From Neurospora crassa OR74A (lineage: Eukaryota; Ascomycota; Sordariomycetes; Sordariales; Sordariaceae): a DNA stretch of 64,000 nucleotides. A program made the position numbers and the translations under genes. Each line of letters starts with the position of its first letter. The first letter of the stretch is position 1. The stretch spans positions 496,001-560,000 of the forward strand of contig NC_026502.1 in assembly GCF_000182925.2 (NCBI RefSeq). The letters run 5' to 3'. The notes below the pieces were generated by a model. That model was given only the letters and a program-made list of their open reading frames with translations. It had not been told where the DNA came from and searched no databases. Below, piece after piece: positions 23,276 through 34,861 of the stretch.

Positions 23276-26200
23276 CAACAAAACAGAAAAGTGATTATTG
23301 TTTTCTTCAGGAAGTCCCTCCCGACTTTGGACCTCAAAGTTGTTGGTGGCAATGACACGGTTGTCCGATTCCTCGGACCTCGATCAAATGACAAAGATAA
23401 CTAACCTAAAGTTGAGGCCGAATCCCATCATCCCGTCCGTCTTTGTACATACATTACACTAGAACTACCGAATTCGCGAAACTCCACACACTAGGCAACC
23501 CAACTCCATTATGTGTAGCAAAAGTTCCACAGTATACCATACAGTCCACTGCCCCCCATCTTAATGAGGGACGGAATCCGCCGCCAATTCGCGAAAGCGG
23601 CGGCAGTTACGACGACTTGAGACGGGAGTTCCTCATCCACATCCCCTTGCCGAGTTGCGAGTTGCGGGCTGTGTGGTAGGTAGGTAGGTAGGTCACGAGG
23701 ATTATGATGCGTTCCATGGTACGGTTCGTTCGTTTTTGTTGTTTGTTTAGAGAGAATCTATGTGGAGAGTCGAGAGTGTAGTGGCGTGTGAATGCTGCTG
23801 CTATGGATATCATGATATGCCAATAGTAAAGTGCTCCCACTGCAGACTGCTCGCTAATAACACCATGCTTCTCTGCGTCTAAAAGTGCACCGAAGACACT
23901 CGGGAGTTGGACAGTTGCTCAAGGTGATAAGAATAGCTGGATATGGGGAAGTGGGTTGGATTCCTGAATGGACTAGTACAGTAACTATTCCAAGTGCTTG
24001 GCACCTTCAATCGAGGCTGTTCTTTGGAGCTTGGCTTTTTTGCTCATCTGATAAGCTGTGGACACTACAGTACATACATACCTAGACATGATATATTGGG
24101 CAAGACATATCAGATCACGAAGCGGCATGAAGTGATTCAAACTTCCACCAAATTGCCTACCCAAGCCTACGTGTAGTGTAAGCTTCACCTGAAGAATGAC
24201 ATGTTCCGTTGTCTCCCACAGTCTCACCTACGTAGTGCCGTGTAGTGTACCCAAATGATGAACCACCTACCGACATCACCTATATTATATGATCGACCAA
24301 TTTCATAACAGATTATTTGGAACCAAAGCTCAATCATCGGTACACACTGTGCACAGTTCAAGATTATTGACGATATCTTTCGTCCCGCCGTCTGTCTGTC
24401 TGTCCCCCGCACTCGGGCGTTTGTCAGCACAAATGAGTGATCCTCCGTCTCCATCGAGTTATGTTTTGTTTTCGATTCGCCAAGTTGTCCGGACCACATC
24501 GGTGTTCTCTAGTGTACCATGGTGAGATGGATAAGTAAAACCCTATGGGCCAACAGGTCGCTGACGATCGCTTGACTACCTCTAGGCACACAGTGCCCTT
24601 TGCAAAGCCACGAAGCTTGTTGCTTGTGGTGGCTCGTGCTCTTGCTCTTGTACTATGCTCCGCTCCGACACGGTTCGGGACCAAACATCGAAAACGGGAG
24701 GACGGAAGACTGTCGGACACTACTCGTCAGGTCTACAAAATCGACGGCTAACTAGTGGACGAGCTAGATCTCGCAGTTGGTAAATCTTGCGAGTCTCTCT
24801 CCATCAAAATAAAGGACTGATCCATACACGAACGTGCCTTGCCAGCCATACCCTGTCTGACAGCCTCGGGGGACAAACGATCCAATGGCAAAACGAACAT
24901 CAATTACATAAGGGTCCAATCGATTTGAGTGAACAGTGGACGACGAAGCTCCTACCACCCACCCCCCAAAATGGGCTGCAGGGCGCTAAGCGAAACTCAC
25001 TCTGCTGTCGTCCTCAGTTTGGCGAATCCTCAGCTGTTTACACTCGTGTTTATTGGCGGCACGATTTGCCTAAGGTTTCGATTGGAGGTTTGGAGTGAAG
25101 CTGCGATGAAAGATGATGCCTGGCTGAATGGAGAGATGATGCCTGCCCACTGCATTTCTGCCGCAACGGTGATTCGTGAATGTGTCAAGCAAGAGTGGAG
25201 CTTGCAGCTGCAAGACAGCTCCACACCTGTTTCGAGCATTGATGCACCTGCCTTACACCTGCCATGCTTCTTTTCCTCTACCCGTCGCAACTGCCCAAAA
25301 TGTAGTCTAGATGGACATACCCCGAAGTTTGTGTCGTCGGAGGCGCGTGGGGCAGACGGGTAGCCATCCGCACAGATGAGATCCAACTAAAAAATTGCCC
25401 TGACGACGGCGGGGGTGGGCTTGCGAATGGTACGGGCCCGGCCTCGCCATCACTCAGGACGGGAATGAATGCCCCAGGCCCACAGGCTGACAGGGCATAG
25501 GGAATCTCCAATGCACCATCATCACCACACCAACCGGCCGAACTACGTTAGCAGGTAGCATCGCAAGTGAAGTGAATGAAAGTTTGGTCCTTTTATTACA
25601 TAGAGGAACTCCGGGTACGAAAAAGTGACGGCCGCCCAGCTTCTGCCCCAGGCAACTTCATCGAACGTAGACGTCCAACCGTCTTCCTCCGTCAAGACAA
25701 GAAGAGGTCGGGTTTTGCAGTGCCACCTTCGAGGCCCAGAAGGAGGGGTAGCGCAAAAACATTGATACCACATACGATCGCACTTTCAACCCGAAGCTCA
25801 GAGTTACCTAATACTTATCGAACGAACCAAGCAATCTGGTCCAGAGTACGACTCTTCGTGACCTGTCTGACGACCGATCGCAAACCTGCAATTTTTACCA
25901 GCCTCCACACAGCCTCTTTTCCCTAGAACATCAATCATTTCTGCGTCGACTTCGCCCGCCGTCGTGAATCGCGTGCTGGCGCAATAGCGAATCTATACAG
26001 TAAGGTATGGTGCTTCGAGTAATCCATTTCCCATCTGTTGTCCCTACCTGCCCAGCAAGACGAACGGGTCTAACAATGCCACCAGTTCATCCAATTTTGC
26101 CTTCTGTCTCGAATCATATACCTATCCATCGCCTCCTCGTGTCCTCTGTCTGTCCAACAAATAAACCCGTCAGAATGTCTGCCATCTCGTCCCGTCTCTC

Positions 26201-26787
26201 GAAGCTGTTTCGGCCTTCCTCCCAGCCACATTGAACACTGTCGTACACCTACAAATTTGGAATTCAAGCTTGCCATCCTCTGAGTCTCGAGAACATAGCT
26301 ACGGAATAGACTACACTCCCGTTTCCATACAGACGTGCCTTATCCCACCGTCGACGTTAGCATCCGAGGTTCAAACGCATATCCCCAGTAGGGAAGCTCG
26401 CACACCGGCCGTTTCCAGTTCCACATTGACAAGCACAGCCCCTGTTACGGCGCTTATCCCGTGCGGGTCTCGAGTCGCTCGCAACAAAAGAATTCTTGCG
26501 GAACCGGACATCGGGAGGAGCGGCCAAGTGACAGCTGCTCTACGACCGGCCTGACCACACTCTGCCTGCCTAACCACTTGCTAACCTACTATTGTCAGAA
26601 CGCCCTAAGCAGACAGCTTGAGGATAGCTCTGTCTTCTCCATCATTAAGCAAGGTTGTTTTCTTTGGCTACCATTGTTTTGACTTGTCAAGTGCCATATC
26701 GGCTACCACAGACCAGCTCACTTCGCTGCCTGCAAAGCCTCAAGTTTAAACATCAAAATATTAAAACCCACCGGGTTAACCATCATC

Positions 26788-28569
26788 ATGGCTGCCCCCG
26801 AAAGCGACCTTATGGCCTTCTACCAAAGGTTTCAAACCCTTAGTCTTTTTAACGACAGCAGCGCGAGGCTGATAGAGGTGGGCTTCCGTCCAACAGAGTG
26901 ACTGAGAGGTTGAAAGATGGACCTTTCTCAACTCATGCCAGTCTCTATTCATTAGGCTGACATGTATCTGTGCAGGACCTCCTCCTTTACTCCAAAAACG
27001 TTGAGGATGCTCTCCGCGACGAAAACAGAGCCCTTAGGAGACAGCTTACAGATGCCCAGCTCGATCTTGAGGATGCCACTCGTTCTAGAAGAGACCTCCA
27101 GCAGCAGGTGGCGAATACCGAGTCTCGTAACAGGGACCTTGCTCAAGATAATCATCACTTGAAGGTGAGGGTCACTGGCCAGTCTGGTCGAGACAGTTAT
27201 TGAAACAGAATCTGCAGAACAACAATCCTTTTGTGGTCGTCCTCATAGACGGTGACTGCTGTTTGGTATGTCCACCCCTGGTCTCCTGCTTCCCCCCTGC
27301 AGCTGTCTAACTCCTTGTTGCAGTTTAAAGAAGCCTTAATCAGACAAGGAGTCGAAGGCGGTAAAAAGGCGGCTTATGCTTTGCGAAGCGCTATTCTTGA
27401 GCAATGCGGCGATTTTGCGGGCAATATGGAAGTCATTGCAAAAGTCTATGCCAACCTCGGTGGCTTGGCCAAAGCCATGAGACGCAACGGATGCCTGGAG
27501 GCTGAGGAAACTCTCAAGGAGTTCACCATTGGCTTTACTCAAGGAAAGGCAACCTTTGACTTTGTTGATGTTGGCCACGGAAAGGAGCGCGCGGATAACA
27601 AGATTAAAGGTGGGTTAATCTGTCCCAGTAGCACACTTGATAGATACTAACCGAAAACAGAAACGGCGAAATGGAATTTGCGCAACTACAACTGTAAGCA
27701 GCTTCTTCTCGGCATTTCGCATGATGCCGGCTATGCTCCATTCCTGGATGAGCTCTTCCAAGATGAGACCAAGAAGCGCCGCGTTACCGTCGTCGAAGGT
27801 ATTCCGACTGTTCGCGAACTCGTGTCCACCGGCGTCAACATTTTGAACTTCAACGACGAAATCTTCCGATCGGAGAAGCTGGTAGACAAGACATCACTGC
27901 GCACCAACACTTCTCCCTTGATTACCACGTCATCTTCATCTACCACCACTCCTACTGTCAGCAACGGCAATCTTCCGACTCCCACCAGCTCCACCACGTC
28001 TACGCCCGCGAACGCAACTGCTAGTTATGCCGGAGCTATTGGAAACGCGAGCCCTCCGCCCAAGATCACGCTTCCTATCCAGCCTAGACCTGTGAACGCA
28101 AATGCTCGTGCCTCGGCCACCCCGAAGCAGCCGGCCTGGAACCCCGGTCCTCGTGGCTTGGACCCGCCCATCAAGGTCTCACCAGCTGCTCTGGAAAGTA
28201 TCAAGAAAAGGAAGGACAACAACAAACTTTGCAACAATCATTATCTAAGGGGTCCCTGTTCAAAGGGCGACGCCTGCTGCTTCGAACACAAGTATAAGCC
28301 TAGCAAAGAAGAGATTGACGCTATTGCCTTCTTGGCCCGCTTGAACCCTTGCACCAGCGGCCAGGATTGCGATGTCGAAGATTGTATTTATGGACACCAC
28401 GTAAGTTTCACTCATCATGCCTCGAGTTCTGGTTATGTGCTGACCGTAATCACAGTGCCCCAACGTCAAGGACGGTGTCTGCACTCATCCTTATTGCAAA
28501 TTTGAGGATGCCGATCACCCGCCCGGCACGAAGTACAGAAGCACAAAGACCTATGACTACTTCTCTTAA
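26788..28569 (+). CDS. Coiled-coil, NYN-like and tandem CCCH zinc-finger protein (488 aa)
   Basis: Six exons: 26788-26877, 26976-27164, 27218-27265, 27324-27609, 27661-28400 and 28456-28569. Exon 3 could instead start at 27209 (CAG acceptor), adding three residues. Residues ~31-93 are a charged coiled coil (ALRDENRALRRQLTDAQLDL). After it comes NNNPFVVVLIDGDCCLFKEA with a following helical domain ending near RVTVVEGIPTVRELVS. The LIDGD motif resembles the acidic first strand of NYN/PIN-like nuclease folds. A Ser/Thr/Pro linker follows. The C-terminal ~90 residues have CCCH-type zinc fingers (CNNHYLRGPCSKGDACCFEH, CIYGHHCPNVKDGVCTHPYC). This matches a family common in filamentous ascomycetes. 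RNA binding or processing is inferred; no substrate is known to me. Four of the introns are under 60 nt. Confidence 0.88.
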
Positions 28570-29470
28570 ACAGGGAACGACGTAGCTTTAAGGGGAGCTC
28601 TGACGCGGTGTGGAGAAGATGGGCGTCTGCGAGTGAAGACCCATCTGATGAAGGGGGTTTCCTCAAAAAGAGTTTGGGAAAAGAAATTTATCGAAGAGGA
28701 GGCTTTCTCAGCGAAGGGAATGCGATGGCGAGCTGTCCGAATAGGAGGCATCTGAGATGAAAGGCACCAAGAAACGGATTTCACGCTCAGGGGCTTGCTG
28801 TGGCTGTTGCCTTTTGCGAACTGATCATTTCTCTAGTCTATTCAAATCAGGAGTCAGAATTTAGGAGATAGTTTGAGTTGTTTGTTGTTTGCGGATGCTA
28901 AACAGCGGAGGAACATGACGTACAAAATACAATCTAGTTTGTTTGTTAGCTTAGTACATACCTGTTCCAAGTACACTTGGACGAGATCACTTCCGAAATG
29001 TGCCAAATATTAGAACGACTAAATGCATGGCGAGGTACAGATGACACGCATCAACACAAGATTTATTTTGGAAAAAGCATATTCATAAGAACGCAAAGTA
29101 TCACCTGGACATGAAAATGCTTGGTGAAGTTGACTCGAGGTTGGCGGTTGGTGCCGCTAATTCGTTGCCGGCCCGGAGCCGTGTGCACGGACCCCACTTT
29201 ATTTCCCCCGGCCGGCTACCCCACTCAACTCAATTGAAACCACATCGACAGCTTGGACGGGCCACCCCACATTTCTCCAACAACTCACGGGGAGCTGTTG
29301 GTTCATCTGTTCAACCACCGCGACCTTCCACTTCCCCCCCCCCCTGCCATAATTATCACAGACCTAGTCGCCTCAGCTGTATTTGCGCATTCAGAGTTTG
29401 ACTTCACCAAAATACCTACCCACCGAGCAAAGATCAAGAGCTACAGTCTCAGTCACAGACAACCGCCAAG
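28570..29470. other. Intergenic region upstream of sec65
   Basis: 3' UTR of the CCCH gene, then the promoter and A/C-rich leader of the next gene. No ORF with recognisable content. A poly-C run (about 29334-29345) lies ~130 bases before the sec65 start. Confidence 0.55.
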
Positions 29471-30571
29471 ATGCCTTCCCACCCGCGGGTAGAAGAAGTC
29501 GAGGACAGCGACCTTGAAATGTCCGACCCCTCCGAGGGCGACATTGACGACTTTGCCGAATCCGACATTCTCGTCCAGCGCGACGCTCCTCCCGCCTACG
29601 CCTCCAAAGTCATGCCCGGGCCCTCCTTCACCCCTCTCTCCGCCGCCCACCGCGCGCAGGCCGAAAAGCAACACCAACAATTCCAAGCTGCCCAGGCCGC
29701 CCAGGCTGCCGCCGCCGCTCAACAACGACAAGTCCCTCCCCCACAATATTCCCAACAACAACAACAACGACAGTACACCCAACCCCCCGGCTACCCCCAG
29801 ATGCAAACCACCACCGACGACTCGGCCTACAAATCCTTCCAGTGCCTGTACCCATGCTACTTTGACGCCACGCGCTCGCGCGCCGAAGGCCGGCGCGTAT
29901 CCAAGGAGCTAGCTGTTCCCAACCCGCTAGCGACCGAGATCGTCAACGCCTGCGCGCAGCTCCGCCTCTCCGTCGTTCTCGAGGCAGGCAAGCTGCACCC
30001 CAAGGACTGGGCCAACCCGGGCCGCGTCAAAGTCAACCTGAAGGAATTCATCCGTCTGCATGGCGAGAATGGGAAGCTGAAGAATAAACACCACTTGTAT
30101 ATCCTCGTGGCGGAGCATCTGAAGAAACACCCGACGACGGACGAGAGTCCGGCGCTGAGGGTCGTGGTGAGGGGCGCGGGACCCCCGCCTAGAGAAATGC
30201 TGGAGGAAGGCAAGAAGTGGCCGAGGCCGGCGGTGCCGAGGGGGTGGAAGATGAGTGAGCTGTTGCCGTACTATAGTCCGGCGATGACGGGCGGTGGGGT
30301 CAGTGAGAATTTCTTGAAGGATATGATGAAGGAGATGGGACCTGGTGGGATGCCGGGCATGCCGGGGATGCCAGGAGGAGGAGCGGGAGCGGGAGCGGGT
30401 GGGATGCCGGATATGGCGAGCTTGTTGCAGGGGATGGGAGGGATGGGAGGATTGGGTGGGTTGGCGAATATGTTGGGGGGGATGGGTGGGATGGGAGGTA
30501 GTGGTGCGACGAGTCCGGGGGCGAGTGGAAGTGAGGCGGCGGGGAAGAAGAAGGGGAAGGGAAAGAAATAG
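29471..30571 (+). CDS. sec65: Signal recognition particle subunit SRP19/Sec65
   Basis: Single exon, 366 aa, starting at the ATG in a CCAAGATGC context. Residues 1-115 are acidic then Gln/Ala-rich and low complexity. The SRP19 domain spans roughly residues 118-215: FQCLYPCYFDATRSRAEGRR, VPNPLATEIVNAC and KLHPKDWANPGRVKVNLKEF. Family members bind SRP RNA helices 6 and 8 and prepare it for SRP54 during co-translational targeting to the ER. The C-terminal ~90 residues are a Gly/Met/Pro-rich region (repeated GMPGMPGMPGG and MGGMGG units) ending in a Lys-rich tail (KKKGKGKK). A Met-rich stretch is unusual for SRP19 alone and resembles the Met-rich domain of SRP54, perhaps by convergence. Confidence 0.94.
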   Translation: MPSHPRVEEVEDSDLEMSDPSEGDIDDFAESDILVQRDAPPAYASKVMPGPSFTPLSAAHRAQAEKQHQQFQAAQAAQAAAAAQQRQVPPPQYSQQQQQRQYTQPPGYPQMQTTTDDSAYKSFQCLYPCYFDATRSRAEGRRVSKELAVPNPLATEIVNACAQLRLSVVLEAGKLHPKDWANPGRVKVNLKEFIRLHGENGKLKNKHHLYILVAEHLKKHPTTDESPALRVVVRGAGPPPREMLEEGKKWPRPAVPRGWKMSELLPYYSPAMTGGGVSENFLKDMMKEMGPGGMPGMPGMPGGGAGAGAGGMPDMASLLQGMGGMGGLGGLANMLGGMGGMGGSGATSPGASGSEAAGKKKGKGKK

Positions 30572-30832
30572 GGTGCTAAGTCTAGGGGTGGGAAGATGTG
30601 AAAGGAGTTGAGAGCGATGCTCATGATTGAGAAAGATTCAACCTGCCAGCAAGCCTTTTTCCCGCTTTGCCGTATAACATAATGAACAACAAACAGCGTA
30701 GACCGCAGAAAGCAGTTTACCAAAACGATAATACCATGTACTTTTTAACGAAGCCCCGTGGCCGGCTCGTCCGAAACAAAATAGATGAGACCAGCTAACA
30801 GCCTAGGTAAATCAGTCCGCTACCGCCCGTCG

Positions 30833-30867
<35 letters not shown>

Positions 30868-31300
30868 GAGGTAGAGGTATATGATAAGAAGGATCATGAT
30901 GCTCTTGTTACCCCAAATTTTTTTTTTAAGTTTTCGTTTTTGTTTACTCGAAACGGGATCTGCTCTCACGGGGCTTTTTTCGGCTTCTGTGTTTGCAATA
31001 ACTTCACAGTTACCTGTTACTTTTTTTATTCGTCGAACTTTAGGGTGGTAGTCGGGGAGCCTACTATAAACTACAACAACCGAACACTTCCTGGTTGTCT
31101 TTGAGCACAATGAGCGATGGTAAGTTCCGCCAATAACCAACACCTTTCCTCTTTATCCTACGTGGGAGTCTAGGTACTTCCCCATCGCTAATCACCTTGG
31201 TTAGTCCTTCCCTCATGCGCCTCACTCAGTCCATCAGAATCCTGAACCCATCAACGAATACAGTCTCTACCACGCCACTCTGTTATCAACAGCTGAGTAT
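30572..31300. other. Intergenic region with a poly-T run
   Basis: No gene supported. Holds the sec65 3' UTR and a ~29-nt poly-T run (30836-30864). An ATG followed by a good donor at 31110-31119 (ATGAGCGATG|GTAAGT) does not connect in frame to the ORF at 31301 by any acceptor I tested. Confidence 0.5.
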
Positions 31301-32017
31301 TTGAAGAGGTTATTCGTGGTATCCGAGACTGAGATTCACCTCAAAGATAATGCGGCGGCGGCGACTCCCAGAACTCCTTTTCCCTCGAAAGAAGACGCCT
31401 TTTCTCAAAAGCGGCGTGAGGGTGTTGTGCCGGGAGCGGAGGCTGAGGTCAACTTTAGCCACTATGCTGAGAAAAAAAGATCAACTCGAACCTGTGCAAC
31501 ATCAACATCAGGACAGAAGCAGGATCGCGATCAGGACCATCTCACCCTCTTGACCTCCCTCAGCGAACAAACCACCTCCCTACTCCAGACATACTCCCAG
31601 TTTCAATCAAAAAGCAAAGACAAAGGAGATACCAACGTGTTGGAACGAGTAACTGTGCTAGGGCAGGTAGCTCTAGTCCTAGCTTCTTCGCTTATTGCAG
31701 TGTCCGCAGCGTCTGGAGATGATAAGGTTGAGTGTCGTTTGGCTGCTTATCCCGAAGCTCAGACAGAGGCACATGCACAGGCACAGGCTCAGGCTCAGAG
31801 AGAGGCGGCGGTGGCATTAGCGAATATGGGCGTGGCGCTTGTAAAGCAGTTTGATGGGACGGGGGATAGGAGGGATTTGGAGGAGGCGGGGGGGGGGGGG
31901 GGGGGGGGGATTCATGCCAGGGATGGAGGTTATAGCAGGGAGAGGGAAGTAAGGGTTAAGAGGGGGGAGATAGAGGGAGTTGGTAAGGGGAATTGGAAGT
32001 GGGAGGTGGGTGGATGA
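31301..32017 (+). CDS. Doubtful ORF, hypothetical protein (238 aa)
   Basis: The open frame begins MKRLFVVSETEIHL. The central part looks helical (LLTSLSEQTTSLLQTYSQFQ, VLGQVALVLASSLIAVSAAS), followed by an Ala/Gln-rich heptad-like stretch. Against it: the frame runs through a 22-nt G homopolymer (31888-31909), no family is recognised, and no splice pattern links it to an upstream start. It may be a real gene whose 3' end lies before the G run, or chance. It sits between sec65 and the HET gene, in the same orientation. Confidence 0.25.
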   Translation: MKRLFVVSETEIHLKDNAAAATPRTPFPSKEDAFSQKRREGVVPGAEAEVNFSHYAEKKRSTRTCATSTSGQKQDRDQDHLTLLTSLSEQTTSLLQTYSQFQSKSKDKGDTNVLERVTVLGQVALVLASSLIAVSAASGDDKVECRLAAYPEAQTEAHAQAQAQAQREAAVALANMGVALVKQFDGTGDRRDLEEAGGGGGGGIHARDGGYSREREVRVKRGEIEGVGKGNWKWEVGG

Positions 32018-32759
32018 GAGGATGAAGATGGGGATGGGGTTGATGTTGACGATATGGATGGGGATGAGCGTGCTGAGGTTCTGGTGCTGTTGGAAAAGGT
32101 CGGGGAGTTGTTGGGTGAGCGAGGGTTTATGGTATAGATGTGAGTAGTTGCAGAGTGATGAGATCGAGAGGAAGGCGGGGATTTTGCTGTCCTGAATACC
32201 GTTTGAAGATCGGAAATGCGCCGACAGAAGTGATCAGAGTAATGGGGTTGATGTGTCTGGAGGTTTCGGTAGTCAGGCTGGCTGGTGACGGATAGGGAGG
32301 GACTGGATGATGGTTGACCAATGATTGGCTGTGGAAGCAATCTGGAAGAGAAGGAGCTGTGTCAAAAGCTCAGAGTCATAACTGGCAAGAGCTGCCCGCC
32401 AGCTACGGGCGAGAAACACCATTGGTCGAACACGACGAAATACAACCACACTATCTTGTGGCGCGGGTAGTGACTGCCGCGTGATGATAGGTTGCAAATC
32501 AGTAGTTGCCTCGACTGTTCTGATTGCCATCTTCATTGGATGGCTTTTTATCGGTATGCTTTTCGTAGCCACATCTTGCCCAACCTCCAGCTCGACCATC
32601 CCTTCGAAACTCTCAAGGCGACTTAGTTCTGCTGACACCCGACAACAACACTGTCCAGACGTCCCCCTCAAGACTCTTCGGAAGCCGTTCTGGCAACATA
32701 ACTTTGTCCTGTAAACCTTTCTTGAGGTTGATCTCCTCCTCGGAGATTCCATTCTGATA
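32018..32759. other. Upstream region of the HET-domain gene
   Basis: No ORF with recognisable content on either strand. Presumed promoter and leader of the gene at 32760. Confidence 0.5.
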
Positions 32760-34861
32760 ATGTCAACCGAACCAGCGCCCCCAGAGGATGAATCCTCGGG
32801 AAACTCCAACACTCAGACCATTTTCATTTCTTCAAATTCCAGAGCGGTCACGAAGCTCTGCGGTGTCTGCTCTAAAATCCCGTCCTGGTTCTGGAGCCGG
32901 GAACTTGAGAAAGACGAGGAGATTTCTGTCGAGCTACAGCCATTCAAGGACATACAAACTGAAGCAAAAAATGGCTGTGGTTTATGCAAACTTTTGTGCT
33001 CCGGGGAATACTATAATGGATGGCACGTCGTTGCAACAAAAACCCTCTTAGAGTTAGGAACAGGCAAACTGTTGAAGAAGCGTACAGCTATGTTACTTGT
33101 CGACTACCGGATTTGTGGCCAGTTCAACGAAACTGAAGCCTCGCTAGGTGGATTTATTCCAATTCCATCTCCATGGCGTAAGTCGCACAATCAAGCCACT
33201 GCATATTCAGGCCAATTGTTACCATGTTAACCTCCGTTGTTTGTCGCGTAGGTCCCTGTTCCCCTGCCGCAGCAGATGAGAAATCGGATTTCATACTCAT
33301 TCAAGACTGGATTACCAATTGCCAACTCAATCACACAAGTTGCAACAACGTCACAAAGGATTTCCTACCAACCAGGCTGCTGGATGTTGGGGCATTCAAC
33401 AACGAAAGATCGCCTAAACTTGAAAACGACATTAAACTAGTCCGCTCTGCTTCGGACCAGATTCAAAAAGGAGGATCCGCGCTCCAATACATTACTCTGA
33501 GTCACTGCTGGGGACCGCCAGAGAAACGTCCTATTACCACGACACGGGCAAATCTCTCTGTCAGAACGGAGAGAATTTCCTTTGCTGAACTTCCTGAAAC
33601 ATTTCAAGATGCCGTTGTTCTAACAAGAAAGTTGGGACAACGGTATCTTTGGATTGATTCTCTGTGCATCATCCAAGACGATGAGAATGATTGGGCCCAG
33701 GAAGCTTCAACGATGGTGGATGTATATACGCAGTCTTACTGCACGCTCGCCGCTCTCAGCTCTGGGGATAGTACAGCGGGGCTATGCAAGAAGGATCAAA
33801 CGAACCCAGACATGTTAATCGATATCAGCGTGGATGATGGCCATAACGAGCCGTTTAATGGACGTCTTGTATCCAAGCCGAACGTTTGGGACTCCGAATA
33901 TGACGGCTGGTGGATTTCGGAGCCAATAGGCACAGAGTGTAGGCCGACAAATCCCCTCCGATACCGTGCGTGGGCACTTCAGGAGAAAGAACTCTCTACT
34001 AGAGTCGTTCACTTTGGCTTTCGCCAGTTGTTATGGGAGTGCTGCGAGCTGAAAGCAACTGCTCAACTGCCCTGGTATCATGGGGTGCGCAACCGCACCA
34101 GAAGACGCCCCCAAGGCTCCATCCTACCTCTACCTCTATCCGTTAGGATGAGTGCTAGGTGGCTGAAAATATGCGAGGACTATTCTAGCCGATCCCTGAC
34201 TAAGGAGACCGACAAGCTGATTGCTCTTTCCGGCATTGCGCGATCTTTCCAGGAACACTTTCCCAACGACAAGTACATGGCCGGAATGTGGAGCTCCCAT
34301 CTGCCGCTAGCATTGCTTTGGAAACAATGTGATCTTGTCAGAGACAGAGACACCACAGAATATATCGCGCCCAGTTGGTCCTGGACTTATCTGGCTACTG
34401 CAATATCGTATCAAGGGATTGACGTTCAAGAACTGACTAGAAAGATGAACAGAAATAAACCAGACAAATGGAAGTGGTTGGACGAACTAGAGGTGGTGGG
34501 TTTCAAAGGACAGCCCAAGCACGGCGATGAGTATGGTGCTCTAAAGGAAGGTGCGACTTTGGAGCTAAAGGGTGCTCTTCTTTTTGAAGTAGACGCCGGT
34601 GAAAAGCGTGATGATTTGGTTCTTTTCAAGCATGGCGTCAAAGTTGGATTATTTGAACCAGATACCGTCTATGGTCCAGTTGAGGGAGAACTGTTATGCC
34701 TAGGCATTTCCTACCATGAGTGGAGTTCAACCGTCATAGGTCTTGTTCTTAGGGAACACATTCACGATGGGAACCCGGTATATAGCAGGGTAGGATATGT
34801 GGATAGACTAGATCCTTCATTGTGGGATGGTTCAGAACGGCGCCAGATAACTCTGATCTGA
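32760..34861 (+). CDS. HET-domain protein (heterokaryon-incompatibility type), 675 aa
   Basis: Exons 32760-33177 and 33252-34861, with a 74-nt intron (GTAAGT..GTAG) splitting an Arg codon. The N-terminal ~140 residues contain a Cys-rich segment (CGVCSKIPSWFW, NGCGLCKLL) common ahead of HET domains. The HET domain covers about residues 219-365 and shows its three signature blocks: YITLSHCWG, then FAELPETFQDAVVLTRKLGQ with RYLWIDSLCIIQDDENDW, then YTQSYCTLAALSS with AGL. The C-terminal half has the usual LRYRAWALQEKELSTR block and an all-beta-like tail. HET domains trigger programmed cell death when incompatible hyphae fuse, and the domain is distantly TIR-like. Whether this gene is a true incompatibility locus is not known from sequence. 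It has no WD, NACHT or TPR module and looks complete. Confidence 0.94.

Larger units (their letters stand above)
22052..26787. other. Gene-free interval right of the transposon
   Basis: About 4.7 kb without a gene I can support. ORFs such as 22545-22943, 22940-23404, 25030-25386 and 25576-25926 lack domains and overlap homopolymers or simple repeats. It contains poly-A (22820-22848), a (CAA)n run (about 23242-23275) and a (TAGG)n run (about 23677-23692). The final part is presumably the promoter and leader of the gene at 26788. Confidence 0.55.

Noticed and set aside
22545-23404. Two adjacent + strand ORFs (132 and 154 aa)
   Set aside because: They run through a 29-nt poly-A and a CAA microsatellite and show no family features.
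31110-31119. ATG followed by a consensus donor (possible tiny first exon)
   Set aside because: No acceptor downstream joins it in frame to the ORF at 31301.
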